41,387 nt of DNA from Pseudomonas defluvii (GTDB taxonomy: Bacteria > Pseudomonadota > Gammaproteobacteria > Pseudomonadales > Pseudomonadaceae): NCBI RefSeq assembly GCF_001695625.1, contig NZ_MBPN01000041.1:1-41387 (forward strand). Direction: 5' to 3'. Under the pieces are notes generated by a model. It searched no databases. It was not told the DNA's origin and was given only the letters and a program-made list of their open reading frames with translations. The position numbers and the translations under genes were made by a program. Of this stretch, positions 35,571 to 41,387 are shown in pieces (position 1 is the first letter of the stretch; each line of letters opens with the position of its first letter).

Positions 35571-36364
35571 GACTGACCATTAGTCATGAAACCGCCTATC
35601 ACTATGAAGACCCGGTACGCACCAGCATCCAGTACCTGCGCCTGACCCCACACGACACCGAGCGGCAGCAGGTGTTCAATTGGCACCTCGACCTGCCACG
35701 ACCGGCACGGGCGCAAGTAGACCCGTTCGGCAACATCCTGCACGTGTTGAGCCTGGATGAACCGCATTCCGAATTGATTATCCGTGCTCGGGGGCAGGTG
35801 GAGATCGACGAGCAGTTCGAGGTTGAACATGAGGCGGGTTCGGCACTGCCGTTCTTGCGTTTTACGCGGTTGACCGAGGCCGACGAAGCACTGCGCGCAT
35901 TTGCCGAGCGCCAATGCCGCAAGCGCCGTGATCGTTCCGCGCTGATTGACCTGATGCATGGATTGCACGAGCGCATTGCCTATACCCCCGGGGCGACGGC
36001 GGTGGAGACCAGTGCCGCGCAGGCGTTTGCAGGTGGCGCGGGCGTCTGTCAGGACCACGCCCACGCGTTCCTGGCGTGCGCCCGCAGCCTTGGCATTCCG
36101 GCACGTTATGTGTCCGGCTACTTGTTCGACAGCGACAGCCAGCACCTGGCCAGCCATGCCTGGGCAGAGGCCTGGCTGGATAATGGCTGGTACAGCTTTG
36201 ATGTCACCAACCAACTGCAGCGCCCCGAACGGCACCTGAAATTGGCGGTCGGCATGGATTACCTGGACGCGTGCCCGGTGCGCGGCATGCGCCGGGGTGG
36301 TGGCTTTGAGCAGATGCACGCCAAGGTGCTGGTCACCCCGACCCTCGGCGCGCAGCAGCAATAG
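35567..36364 (+). CDS. Transglutaminase-like cysteine peptidase family protein
   Basis: The 265-residue protein has the bacterial transglutaminase-like N-terminal beta domain (MRLTISHETAYHYEDPV, RLTPHDTERQQV) and a core with the triad Cys161 (GVCQDHAHAF), His197 (SHAWAEAWL) and Asp212 (YSFDVTNQ). No signal peptide is seen, so it acts in the cytoplasm. It may hydrolyse or transfer amide bonds on the product of the ATP-grasp partner. ATG 35567 overlaps the preceding stop; a longer frame from 35495 lies inside that gene. It converges with the cytochrome gene, leaving 2 bases between the stops. Confidence 0.93.
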   Translation: MRLTISHETAYHYEDPVRTSIQYLRLTPHDTERQQVFNWHLDLPRPARAQVDPFGNILHVLSLDEPHSELIIRARGQVEIDEQFEVEHEAGSALPFLRFTRLTEADEALRAFAERQCRKRRDRSALIDLMHGLHERIAYTPGATAVETSAAQAFAGGAGVCQDHAHAFLACARSLGIPARYVSGYLFDSDSQHLASHAWAEAWLDNGWYSFDVTNQLQRPERHLKLAVGMDYLDACPVRGMRRGGGFEQMHAKVLVTPTLGAQQQ

Positions 36365-36366
36365 CC

Positions 36367-37170
36367 CTAGGGCTGCTTGCGCCCGGCCATGTGCTGGAGG
36401 TAGGCGAGAAGGGCGTCAAGTTCGCCGTCGCTAAGCACGCTGCTGCTGAAGCCGGGCATTTTCGCCTGTGGCCACTGACGCAGGCTTTGCGGGTCGCGGA
36501 TATAGCGGCGCAGGTGGTCGAGGTGGAAGTACTCGGTCGGGTTGTAAGGCATGTTCAGGTCCGGGCCAAACTGTGCATCGCCGGCGCCGTTGAGCGTGTG
36601 GCAGGCCAGGCAGTTTTTCTGGAACACGGCAAAGCCCAGGTTGACCGGGCTATTGTCTGCAAGCCCAGGTGCGGGGCGCATGGCCGGGAAGCGTTCGGCG
36701 ACGGCGTCCAGGCGGCGAATGCTGGCAACCTGGAAAGGCCACTGTTCAGGGCTGATATGACCTGCCTGCGGGTTCGTCCATACCAGGTAGAAGGGGCCTG
36801 CGCTTGGTTTGCCTTTGCCCAGGCCTGGCCAGGGTTTGGCGGGGTCCTCAATGGCCAGCCAGGCCCGTGCTGGCCCCTTGGCGAGCAGTGGCGCCGCTGG
36901 CATCTCGGCGGCGAAGCCGTCCAGCGCAACTGCCTGCAGGTGATCCTGTGCCGAAACCCCGGTCAGCAGGGCGCTGAGGGGGATGGCGCGGTAGTGCATG
37001 GCTTTCTTGTAGGAAACATCGTCCGCGATGCTGATCGATTGCGCTTGCGGGTGCTTGAGCAAGTCTTCGGTTTGCCAGTTGATCGGCGCATCACCCAGTT
37101 CCAGAACCAGTTGAGCGGCCTGTAACGGTAGGCTCAGCACGGCAAACAGCAGGGCAAGGCAGCGTCGCAT
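36367..37170 (-). CDS. Cytochrome c with N-terminal molybdopterin-oxidoreductase-like domain
   Basis: The 267-residue protein has a signal peptide (MRRCLALLFAVLSLPLQA). A domain at about 20-150 with IPLSALLTGV, LQAVALDGFAAEMP and FYLVWTNPQAG recalls the sulfite-oxidase-type molybdopterin-binding fold, though no clear cofactor-binding Cys is visible. A class I cytochrome c domain follows, with haem motif CLACH (187-191) and probable axial Met238 (KMPGF). It is thus a periplasmic electron carrier or sensor of unknown partner. ATG 37170 is chosen because it opens directly into the signal peptide. Confidence 0.85.
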   Translation of the reverse strand: MRRCLALLFAVLSLPLQAAQLVLELGDAPINWQTEDLLKHPQAQSISIADDVSYKKAMHYRAIPLSALLTGVSAQDHLQAVALDGFAAEMPAAPLLAKGPARAWLAIEDPAKPWPGLGKGKPSAGPFYLVWTNPQAGHISPEQWPFQVASIRRLDAVAERFPAMRPAPGLADNSPVNLGFAVFQKNCLACHTLNGAGDAQFGPDLNMPYNPTEYFHLDHLRRYIRDPQSLRQWPQAKMPGFSSSVLSDGELDALLAYLQHMAGRKQP

Positions 37171-37241
37171 GGAACAGTCTCCAACCAATGAGACCGGCAG
37201 CATACACTACGGCTGATAGGTTCCTGAGGCGTGCGCGTCGT

Positions 37242-37337
37242 TCAGCCGAACAGCCGCGATAGATTCGGCAGAATCAAGAGTAGGGTAGTGGCAAAGAGGA
37301 TGAGCCCTGCCTGACGTACTTTCGTGTGCTTGAACAT
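37242..37337 (-). CDS. 31-residue membrane mini-protein
   Basis: A short frame encodes MFKHTKVRQAGLILFATTLL plus eleven more residues ending NLSRLFG: a basic N-terminus, one hydrophobic helix (about 10-25) and a short C-terminus, like known bacterial membrane mini-proteins. AAAAAGG lies about 11 bases before the ATG. It sits 71 bases upstream of the cytochrome c gene on the same strand and could be a leader or accessory of it. No family name is claimed. Confidence 0.5.
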   Translation of the reverse strand: MFKHTKVRQAGLILFATTLLLILPNLSRLFG

Positions 37338-37698
37338 GGCTGACTGCCTTTTTGTTGTTATTCCTGAATGCCGAGTGGCTTCCCTGTCGAAGGTTTACGT
37401 GTGATTTCGGGCCTGCCAGGCACCGGCACAAACCTGCTGAAAGTGGGTATACAACTAACCTTAGGGTTAACGTCACCCATCTTTTAGAACGGTTTGGTAT
37501 TTCCAGCTTTTAGAATCTTTGCTTTGGCTATCAGGCGTTTTGCCATGCCATGATGATCGCCCTTGCTAGACACGTGCGTGCAGTTCGTCGGTGGATCCAG
37601 TCTGCATGACCGTTCGTCAGTGCATTCTACTTGCTTACAGGCCTTAATCGCGGCAGGCTCTAGCACGCATTTCGCCTTTGTCGTTCGGGACTATCTCT
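37338..37698. other. Divergent intergenic region
   Basis: About 360 bases separate the mini-protein/cytochrome unit from the amidotransferase gene. The nine-base CTTTTAGAA occurs twice in direct orientation (37482-37490 and 37507-37515), 25 bases apart, which could be an operator or chance. A 60-residue open frame on the minus strand has no ribosome site or recognisable features. No RNA gene was seen. Confidence 0.45.
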
Positions 37699-38427
37699 AT
37701 GTCGCTACGCATCTGCATCCTTGAAACCGACGTCCTGCGGCCGGAACTGGTCGAGCAGTTTCAGGGCTACGGCCGGATGTTCGAGCAACTGTTTGCCCGC
37801 CAACCCATCGCCGCCGAGTTCAGCCTGTATAACGTAATGAACGGCGAGTACCCCAGCGATGAGCAATCGTTCGATGCTTACCTGGTTACCGGTAGCAAGG
37901 CCGATTCGTTTGGCAGCGATCCCTGGATTCAAACCCTCAAGACTTTTTTGCTTGAGCGCTACCAGCGTGGCGACAAGTTGCTTGGCGTGTGCTTTGGTCA
38001 TCAGTTGCTGGCGCTGCTGTTGGGGGGCAAGACCGAGCGTGCGACGCAGGGCTGGGGCGTCGGTATTCACCGTTATCGCCTGAACGCACAGCAGCCGTGG
38101 ATGACCCCGGCGATCGAAGACCTGACCTTGTTGATCAGCCATCAGGACCAGGTCACCCGCTTGCCGGAAAACGCCACGCTGATCGCGTCCAGCGAGTTCT
38201 GCCAGTATGCGGCCTATCACATCGACGATCAGGTGCTGTGTTTCCAGGGGCACCCCGAGTTCGTTCACGATTACTCACGGGCGCTGCTTGATTTGCGTCA
38301 GCAGCACCTGGGCGATGAGGTCTATCGACAAGGGCTGGCCAGCCTGTCCAGCGAGCACCAGGGTGAAACCGTGGCCGAATGGATGATGCGCTTCGTGGCC
38401 CATAAGCCCGAAGGCACGACGGCCTGA
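37699..38427 (+). CDS. Class I glutamine amidotransferase (GMP-synthase-like, stand-alone)
   Basis: The 242-residue cytoplasmic protein has the nucleophile elbow GVCFGHQLLAL with Cys98 and the His185/Glu187 pair in CFQGHPEF, a complete GATase1 triad. VTGSKADSFGSDPWI and ATQGWGVGIHRYRL are typical of stand-alone YfeJ/GuaA-like amidotransferases. These hydrolyse glutamine or gamma-glutamyl compounds; the acceptor domain is absent, so the actual substrate is open. ATG 37699 is preferred to an upstream TTG. It converges with corA, 9 bases apart. Confidence 0.92.
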   Translation: MSLRICILETDVLRPELVEQFQGYGRMFEQLFARQPIAAEFSLYNVMNGEYPSDEQSFDAYLVTGSKADSFGSDPWIQTLKTFLLERYQRGDKLLGVCFGHQLLALLLGGKTERATQGWGVGIHRYRLNAQQPWMTPAIEDLTLLISHQDQVTRLPENATLIASSEFCQYAAYHIDDQVLCFQGHPEFVHDYSRALLDLRQQHLGDEVYRQGLASLSSEHQGETVAEWMMRFVAHKPEGTTA

Positions 38428-38436
38428 GGGGGCACC

Positions 38437-39408
38437 TCAGAGCCAGCCGGAGCGCTTGAAACTGGCAAAGAGTGCGGAGCAGCCTACTGTGATCACCCCC
38501 AGTACGGCAAAGTAGCCGTACTGCCAGCCAAGCTCCGGCATGTTCTGGAAGTTCATGCCGTAGATACCGGCCACGGCGGTGGGGAAGGCCAGTATCGCCG
38601 CCCAGGCGGCGAACTTGCGCTGGACGATGCTTTGCCGCGATGACTCCAGCAGCATGCCGATCTCGATGGTCTGGCTGGCGATGTCACGAATACCGGCGAG
38701 GTCTTCCATCTGTCGGGTCACGTGAATCTGCACATCTCGAAAGTACGGGCGCATGTTCTTGTCGATGAACGGGAACGTCAGGCGTTGCAGTTCCTCGCTG
38801 ATCTCGACCATCGGCGCCACATAGCGGCGCAGGCGCAGAATGTCTCGGCGCAGGCCATGCAGGCGCTTGATGTCATCTTCGTTGAGTGCGCCACTCAGTA
38901 CGCTCTGTTCCAGCTCTTCGATTTCGCCGTGAATCGCTTCGCTGACTGGCTGATAGTTTTCGGTGACAAAGTCGAGCAGGGCGTAGAGGACGAAGTCCTC
39001 GCCATGCTCCAGCAGCAGAGGGCGCGCTTCGCAGCGTTGGCGTACCAGCGCGTAGGACTTCGAGTGGCCATTGCGGCAGGTGATGATGTACCCCTTGCCG
39101 GCGAAGATGTGCGTCTCGATGAACTCCAGCTTGCCCTCGTGGCGCACGGGTGAATACGTCACGATGAACAGCGCGTCGCCGAACGTTTCCAGCTTCGGCC
39201 GGCTGTGTTTTTCCAGGGCATCTTCAATGGCCAGTTCGTGCAGGTTGAACTGGCGCTGCAGATTGGCCAGCGCCTGCGCATCAGGCTCTTCCAGGCCGAT
39301 CCAGACAAAGTGCCCTGGCTTGCTGGCCCAGTGGCTGCCTTCGTCCAGTTCGATTGACGTAACTTTTCTGCCGGCGCTGTACACCGCGGCTGCAACGACT
39401 CGTCCCAT
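38437..39408 (-). CDS. corA: CorA-type magnesium/cobalt transporter
   Basis: The 323-residue protein has a long cytoplasmic alpha/beta and helical domain and two C-terminal membrane helices. The channel signature YGMNF (about 283-287) is followed by MPEL, as in CorA channels for Mg2+ influx. A basic tail (SFKRSGWL) ends the protein. The alternative ZntB-like zinc family shares this fold. Pseudomonads often carry more than one copy. It lies 62 bases downstream of plsC on the same strand. Confidence 0.93.
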   Translation of the reverse strand: MGRVVAAAVYSAGRKVTSIELDEGSHWASKPGHFVWIGLEEPDAQALANLQRQFNLHELAIEDALEKHSRPKLETFGDALFIVTYSPVRHEGKLEFIETHIFAGKGYIITCRNGHSKSYALVRQRCEARPLLLEHGEDFVLYALLDFVTENYQPVSEAIHGEIEELEQSVLSGALNEDDIKRLHGLRRDILRLRRYVAPMVEISEELQRLTFPFIDKNMRPYFRDVQIHVTRQMEDLAGIRDIASQTIEIGMLLESSRQSIVQRKFAAWAAILAFPTAVAGIYGMNFQNMPELGWQYGYFAVLGVITVGCSALFASFKRSGWL

Positions 39409-39470
39409 GACTGCTCGCTTCTTCAGGTGATCCTGTCAGCTTGGTATGACTGCATCGATCCGGCAACTGC

Positions 39471-40193
39471 TCAGGCCGGCGGCAGTTCGTTTTCCATCGT
39501 GTCGATGCAGCGCTGCATCTGTTCCCGGCACTGTTGGATCAACGCCGGGATGTCCTCTTTGCCGAGGCCGCTGGTCGAGATGGGCGCCAGCGAGCGGATG
39601 ATGACGTCGCCGCTGTTCCAGCTGTTCAGGCGCATGCGCTGTGCATAACGGCTGACACACACCGGCACGATGGGAACCCCTGCTTCAATTGCCAAGCGGA
39701 ACGCACCGCTCTTGAAGTCCAGCAACTGGTTGCCGGGGTTGCGTGTACCTTCCGGGAAAATCCAGATCGAGGTGTTGTTGTGCTGCACTATCTGGGTGGT
39801 GGCATGGAGCGCCTGCCGTGCATGGTAGGCGTTGCTGCGGTCGACCAGAATATTGCCGCCAAGCCAGAAGATCTGACCGAAAAAGGGTATCCAGCCCAGG
39901 CTTTTCTTGCCGATGCACACCGTGCGTGGTGGGACGACACCGCCGAGGACGAACAGGTCGAAGTTGGACTGGTGGTTGGCGATGATCACGCAGCCGGGCG
40001 GCTGGTCGAACAAGGGGCCGACTTCGGCCTTGACCCGCAGGCGCAGCAACCCGCCAATGGGCCAGGCATACAGGCGAGCAAAAATCCGGCTGTTGTCTGG
40101 GTTGAAGGGGCGGCACAGGCCAATCAACAAGCCAAGCGTACCCGCCAGCAGAAAGTGTATGCCCAACAGAAGCATACGGATCAGATAAAGCAT
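39471..40193 (-). CDS. plsC: 1-acyl-sn-glycerol-3-phosphate acyltransferase
   Basis: The enzyme acylates lysophosphatidic acid to phosphatidic acid at the inner membrane. The 240 residues contain an N-terminal membrane helix (YLIRMLLLGIHFLLAGTLGL), the catalytic NHxxxxD box (NHQSNFD, 73-79), the substrate-binding FPEGTRN (146-152) and VPIVPVCVSRY. ATG 40193 starts the hydrophobic segment; the frame extends to 40256 with an unlikely N-terminus. Paralogues are common in pseudomonads. Confidence 0.93.
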   Translation of the reverse strand: MLYLIRMLLLGIHFLLAGTLGLLIGLCRPFNPDNSRIFARLYAWPIGGLLRLRVKAEVGPLFDQPPGCVIIANHQSNFDLFVLGGVVPPRTVCIGKKSLGWIPFFGQIFWLGGNILVDRSNAYHARQALHATTQIVQHNNTSIWIFPEGTRNPGNQLLDFKSGAFRLAIEAGVPIVPVCVSRYAQRMRLNSWNSGDVIIRSLAPISTSGLGKEDIPALIQQCREQMQRCIDTMENELPPA

Positions 40194-40280
40194 CGAGTGA
40201 CTCACACTGGGCAAACGCGGCGCAGTGTACGGCTGTGCACTCGTGGGGGCAAACACTGATGGTGCTGGCCGAGGGCCAAG

Positions 40281-40359
40281 GCATCGCAGGCAAGGTCGGC
40301 CCGGTGTGAAAGCCAGTGCCTTGTGTGGGGCCTGTGGTGAACAGGCTCGCCTGCGATGC
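40281..40359. repeat. REP-type inverted pair
   Basis: GCATCGCAGGC (40281-40291) and GCCTGCGATGC (40349-40359) are perfect 11-bp complements. The sequence between has further GGCC-rich pairing. It lies between the crotonase-like gene and plsC, both on the minus strand, and may end the former transcript. Confidence 0.75.
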
Positions 40360-40369
40360 GCCGGAGACG

Positions 40370-41059
40370 TTAGCCCAGGTGTTCCTGATCGAGAATGATT
40401 GCATCGTCCAGGGTATCGAGCAGGGCCTTGCGCACCTTGAGCTTGGTGTTCTTGTGCGCGCTCATGTTGATTTTCTTCAGTTGCCGGGCAGCGGCCAGGG
40501 CGGCCTCCTGCAACTGCTCGGCAGCCACGACTTTATCCAGGAAGCCGGCGTCGACGGCGCTGATCGGGTCGAACATCTCGCCATTGATCACCGAGCGGTG
40601 AAACGCCGAGCGGCGCAGACGGTCGCGGGCAAGTTCGATGCCCGCGTGGTGCATGGTCATACCGATCTGTACTTCGTTCAGGCCGATACTGAAAGGGCCT
40701 TCGACACCGATACGGTAATCGGCCGAGAGCAGCAGGAAGGCACCCTTGGCCACGGCGTGCCCGGGGCAGGCGACAATCACCGGGAACGGGTGAGCGAGCA
40801 GGCGCCGGGACAAGGTAGAGCCTGCCGTGACCAGGCTCACGGCCGCCTGTGGCCCGGAGGTCATCACCTTCAGGTCATAACCGCCGGAGAGGATGCCCGG
40901 TTGGCCGGTGATAATTACCACTGCACGGTCTTGCTGTGCACGATCCAGCGCGCTGTTGAACGCGGCGATCACATCGGGAGAGATCGCGTTGACCTTGCCG
41001 TTGTTCAGGGTCAGGGTCGCGATACCCTCGTCCAGGTGGTAGGTAATCAGCTCACTCAT
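40370..41059 (-). CDS. Crotonase/enoyl-CoA hydratase family protein
   Basis: The 229-residue cytoplasmic protein has the crotonase core with the oxyanion-hole segments FILSGG-like GILSGGYDL (55-63) and CPGHAVAKGAF (98-108), then FSIGLNEVQIGM with Glu129 at the second catalytic position. The first catalytic Glu of true hydratases is not seen after AKGAF, and the protein is shorter than typical hydratases (about 255-260). It may therefore be an isomerase, hydrolase or other crotonase reaction. AAAGGA precedes ATG 41059. Confidence 0.88.
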   Translation of the reverse strand: MSELITYHLDEGIATLTLNNGKVNAISPDVIAAFNSALDRAQQDRAVVIITGQPGILSGGYDLKVMTSGPQAAVSLVTAGSTLSRRLLAHPFPVIVACPGHAVAKGAFLLLSADYRIGVEGPFSIGLNEVQIGMTMHHAGIELARDRLRRSAFHRSVINGEMFDPISAVDAGFLDKVVAAEQLQEAALAAARQLKKINMSAHKNTKLKVRKALLDTLDDAIILDQEHLG

Positions 41060-41282
41060 GAGAGGGATCCTTTGTTAAGAGTGAGGCAGACGTTACTCAG
41101 CCTCTGCAGCCAGGTAAAGCGCCAAGGCTGACTGGCCGGTCAGCGCTGGCGCCTGCGGCCCCGTACGCTGGGGGGCGACGGTGAAAGGCGGGTAAAGCGC
41201 TTTATAGATTGGCAGCTTTGCCCTATTTGGCAGGCAAGCGTGGCCGTGGCCCTTAAGCGCATGAAAATTCTGAAAAAAACCT

Positions 41283-41311
41283 TTGCCAAAAGAAAAACTT
41301 TCGACTACATT
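41283..41311 (+). promoter_or_regulatory. Sigma-70 promoter of the tRNA-Ser gene
   Basis: TTGCCA (41283-41288) and TACATT (41306-41311) are separated by exactly 17 bases and followed by a GC-rich discriminator (AGCGCCCC), the pattern of stringently controlled stable-RNA promoters. The start point would be near 41318, about 30 bases before the tRNA. The upstream region is A-rich (41271-41280), like an UP element. The 289 bases from 41060 otherwise hold nothing recognised. Confidence 0.7.
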
Positions 41312-41348
41312 AGCGCCCCTAGACAGGCTGAACAGCTTGACGAGATCC

Positions 41349-41387
41349 GGTGAAGTGTCCGAGCGGTTGAAGGAGCACGCCTGGAAA
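41349..41387 (+). tRNA. tRNA-Ser (anticodon GGA), truncated by window end
   Basis: The visible 5' part has the acceptor strand GGTGAAG, D-arm GTCCGAGCGGTTGAAGGAGC, anticodon stem CACGC (41376-41380) and loop CTGGAAA with anticodon GGA at 41383-41385. This is the class II serine tRNA layout of gammaproteobacteria. The variable arm, T-arm and 3' end lie outside the window. Confidence 0.9.

Noticed and set aside
37484..37666. 60-residue minus-strand frame in the intergenic region
   Set aside because: No ribosome site, no hydrophobic or repeated pattern, codons look random.
37699..38427. The glutamine amidotransferase as a fourth member of the ATP-grasp system
   Set aside because: Two minus-strand genes and a 360-base region separate it from that operon, so no link can be supported.

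Overview
The window is about 41.4 kb of a GC-rich gammaproteobacterial chromosome, very probably a Pseudomonas of the P. putida type. Three things point there: the gene order pyrF, CurA-like reductase, chemoreceptor, benE, GST, glutaredoxin-like, folE, smrA, cysteine hydrolase, prmB, esterase, aroC, MFS, mtnB-mtnD-mtnC, speE-like; the many GCGGGCAAGCCCGC-type REP elements; and the codon usage. No phage, transposase, CRISPR array or recognisable anti-phage island was seen.

Left part (1-9009, + strand): the distal end of a surface-polysaccharide (O-antigen or exopolysaccharide) cluster. It holds an O-acetyltransferase-like protein, an unusual DUF115/MptE-like protein, gmd and fcl (GDP-mannose to GDP-L-fucose), a WcaI-type glycosyltransferase, a bifunctional ManC/AlgA-type enzyme (GDP-mannose supply), a WcaJ-type priming glycosyl-phosphate transferase and a Wzy/WaaL-type membrane protein. 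Together these make fucose- and mannose-containing repeat units, load the first sugar on undecaprenyl phosphate and polymerise or ligate the product. The first two genes are visibly AT-rich, as expected for the variable part of such a locus. No exporter or flippase is inside the window, so the cluster continues to the left. It ends at a strong terminator near 9018-9047 and is followed by a WaaP/Kdo-kinase-like gene on the opposite strand.

Middle part (9.9-30.1 kb): mainly conserved housekeeping genes in short, mixed-strand units: a secreted ComEA-like helix-hairpin-helix protein, a DUF2897-like mini membrane protein, pyrF, an NADP-dependent reductase, a chemoreceptor, BenE, a glutathione transferase, a glutaredoxin-like protein, folE, smrA, a cysteine hydrolase, prmB, a tail-anchored protein, a secreted alpha/beta hydrolase, aroC, an MFS transporter overlapping mtnB, then mtnD and mtnC (methionine salvage), an ankyrin protein, a hypothetical protein, a small PLDc_N-like membrane protein and a spermidine-synthase-like enzyme. 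Two related REP-rich arrays lie in opposite orientation on either side of a 10-kb block. One is a precise 100-bp tandem repeat with ABAB alternation (17014-17444), the other is at 27427-27680.

Right part (30.3 kb to end): an LtaS-like phosphoglycerol-transferase/sulfatase-fold membrane enzyme, a RraB-like RNase E inhibitor homologue, and a three-gene operon of circularly permuted ATP-grasp, alpha-E protein and transglutaminase-like protein, whose chemistry I cannot state. After these come a cytochrome c with an extra N-terminal domain, a 31-residue membrane mini-protein, a class I glutamine amidotransferase, CorA, PlsC and a crotonase-family protein. The window ends inside a tRNA-Ser(GGA) gene with a good promoter in front of it.

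The most rewarding places for a second look are the ATP-grasp/alpha-E/transglutaminase operon, the inverted pair of REP arrays with their 100/200-bp higher-order repeat, the DUF115-like gene in the polysaccharide cluster, the cytochrome c fusion and the two very small membrane-protein genes. All functions are inferred from reading translated sequence and motifs; no database search was possible.
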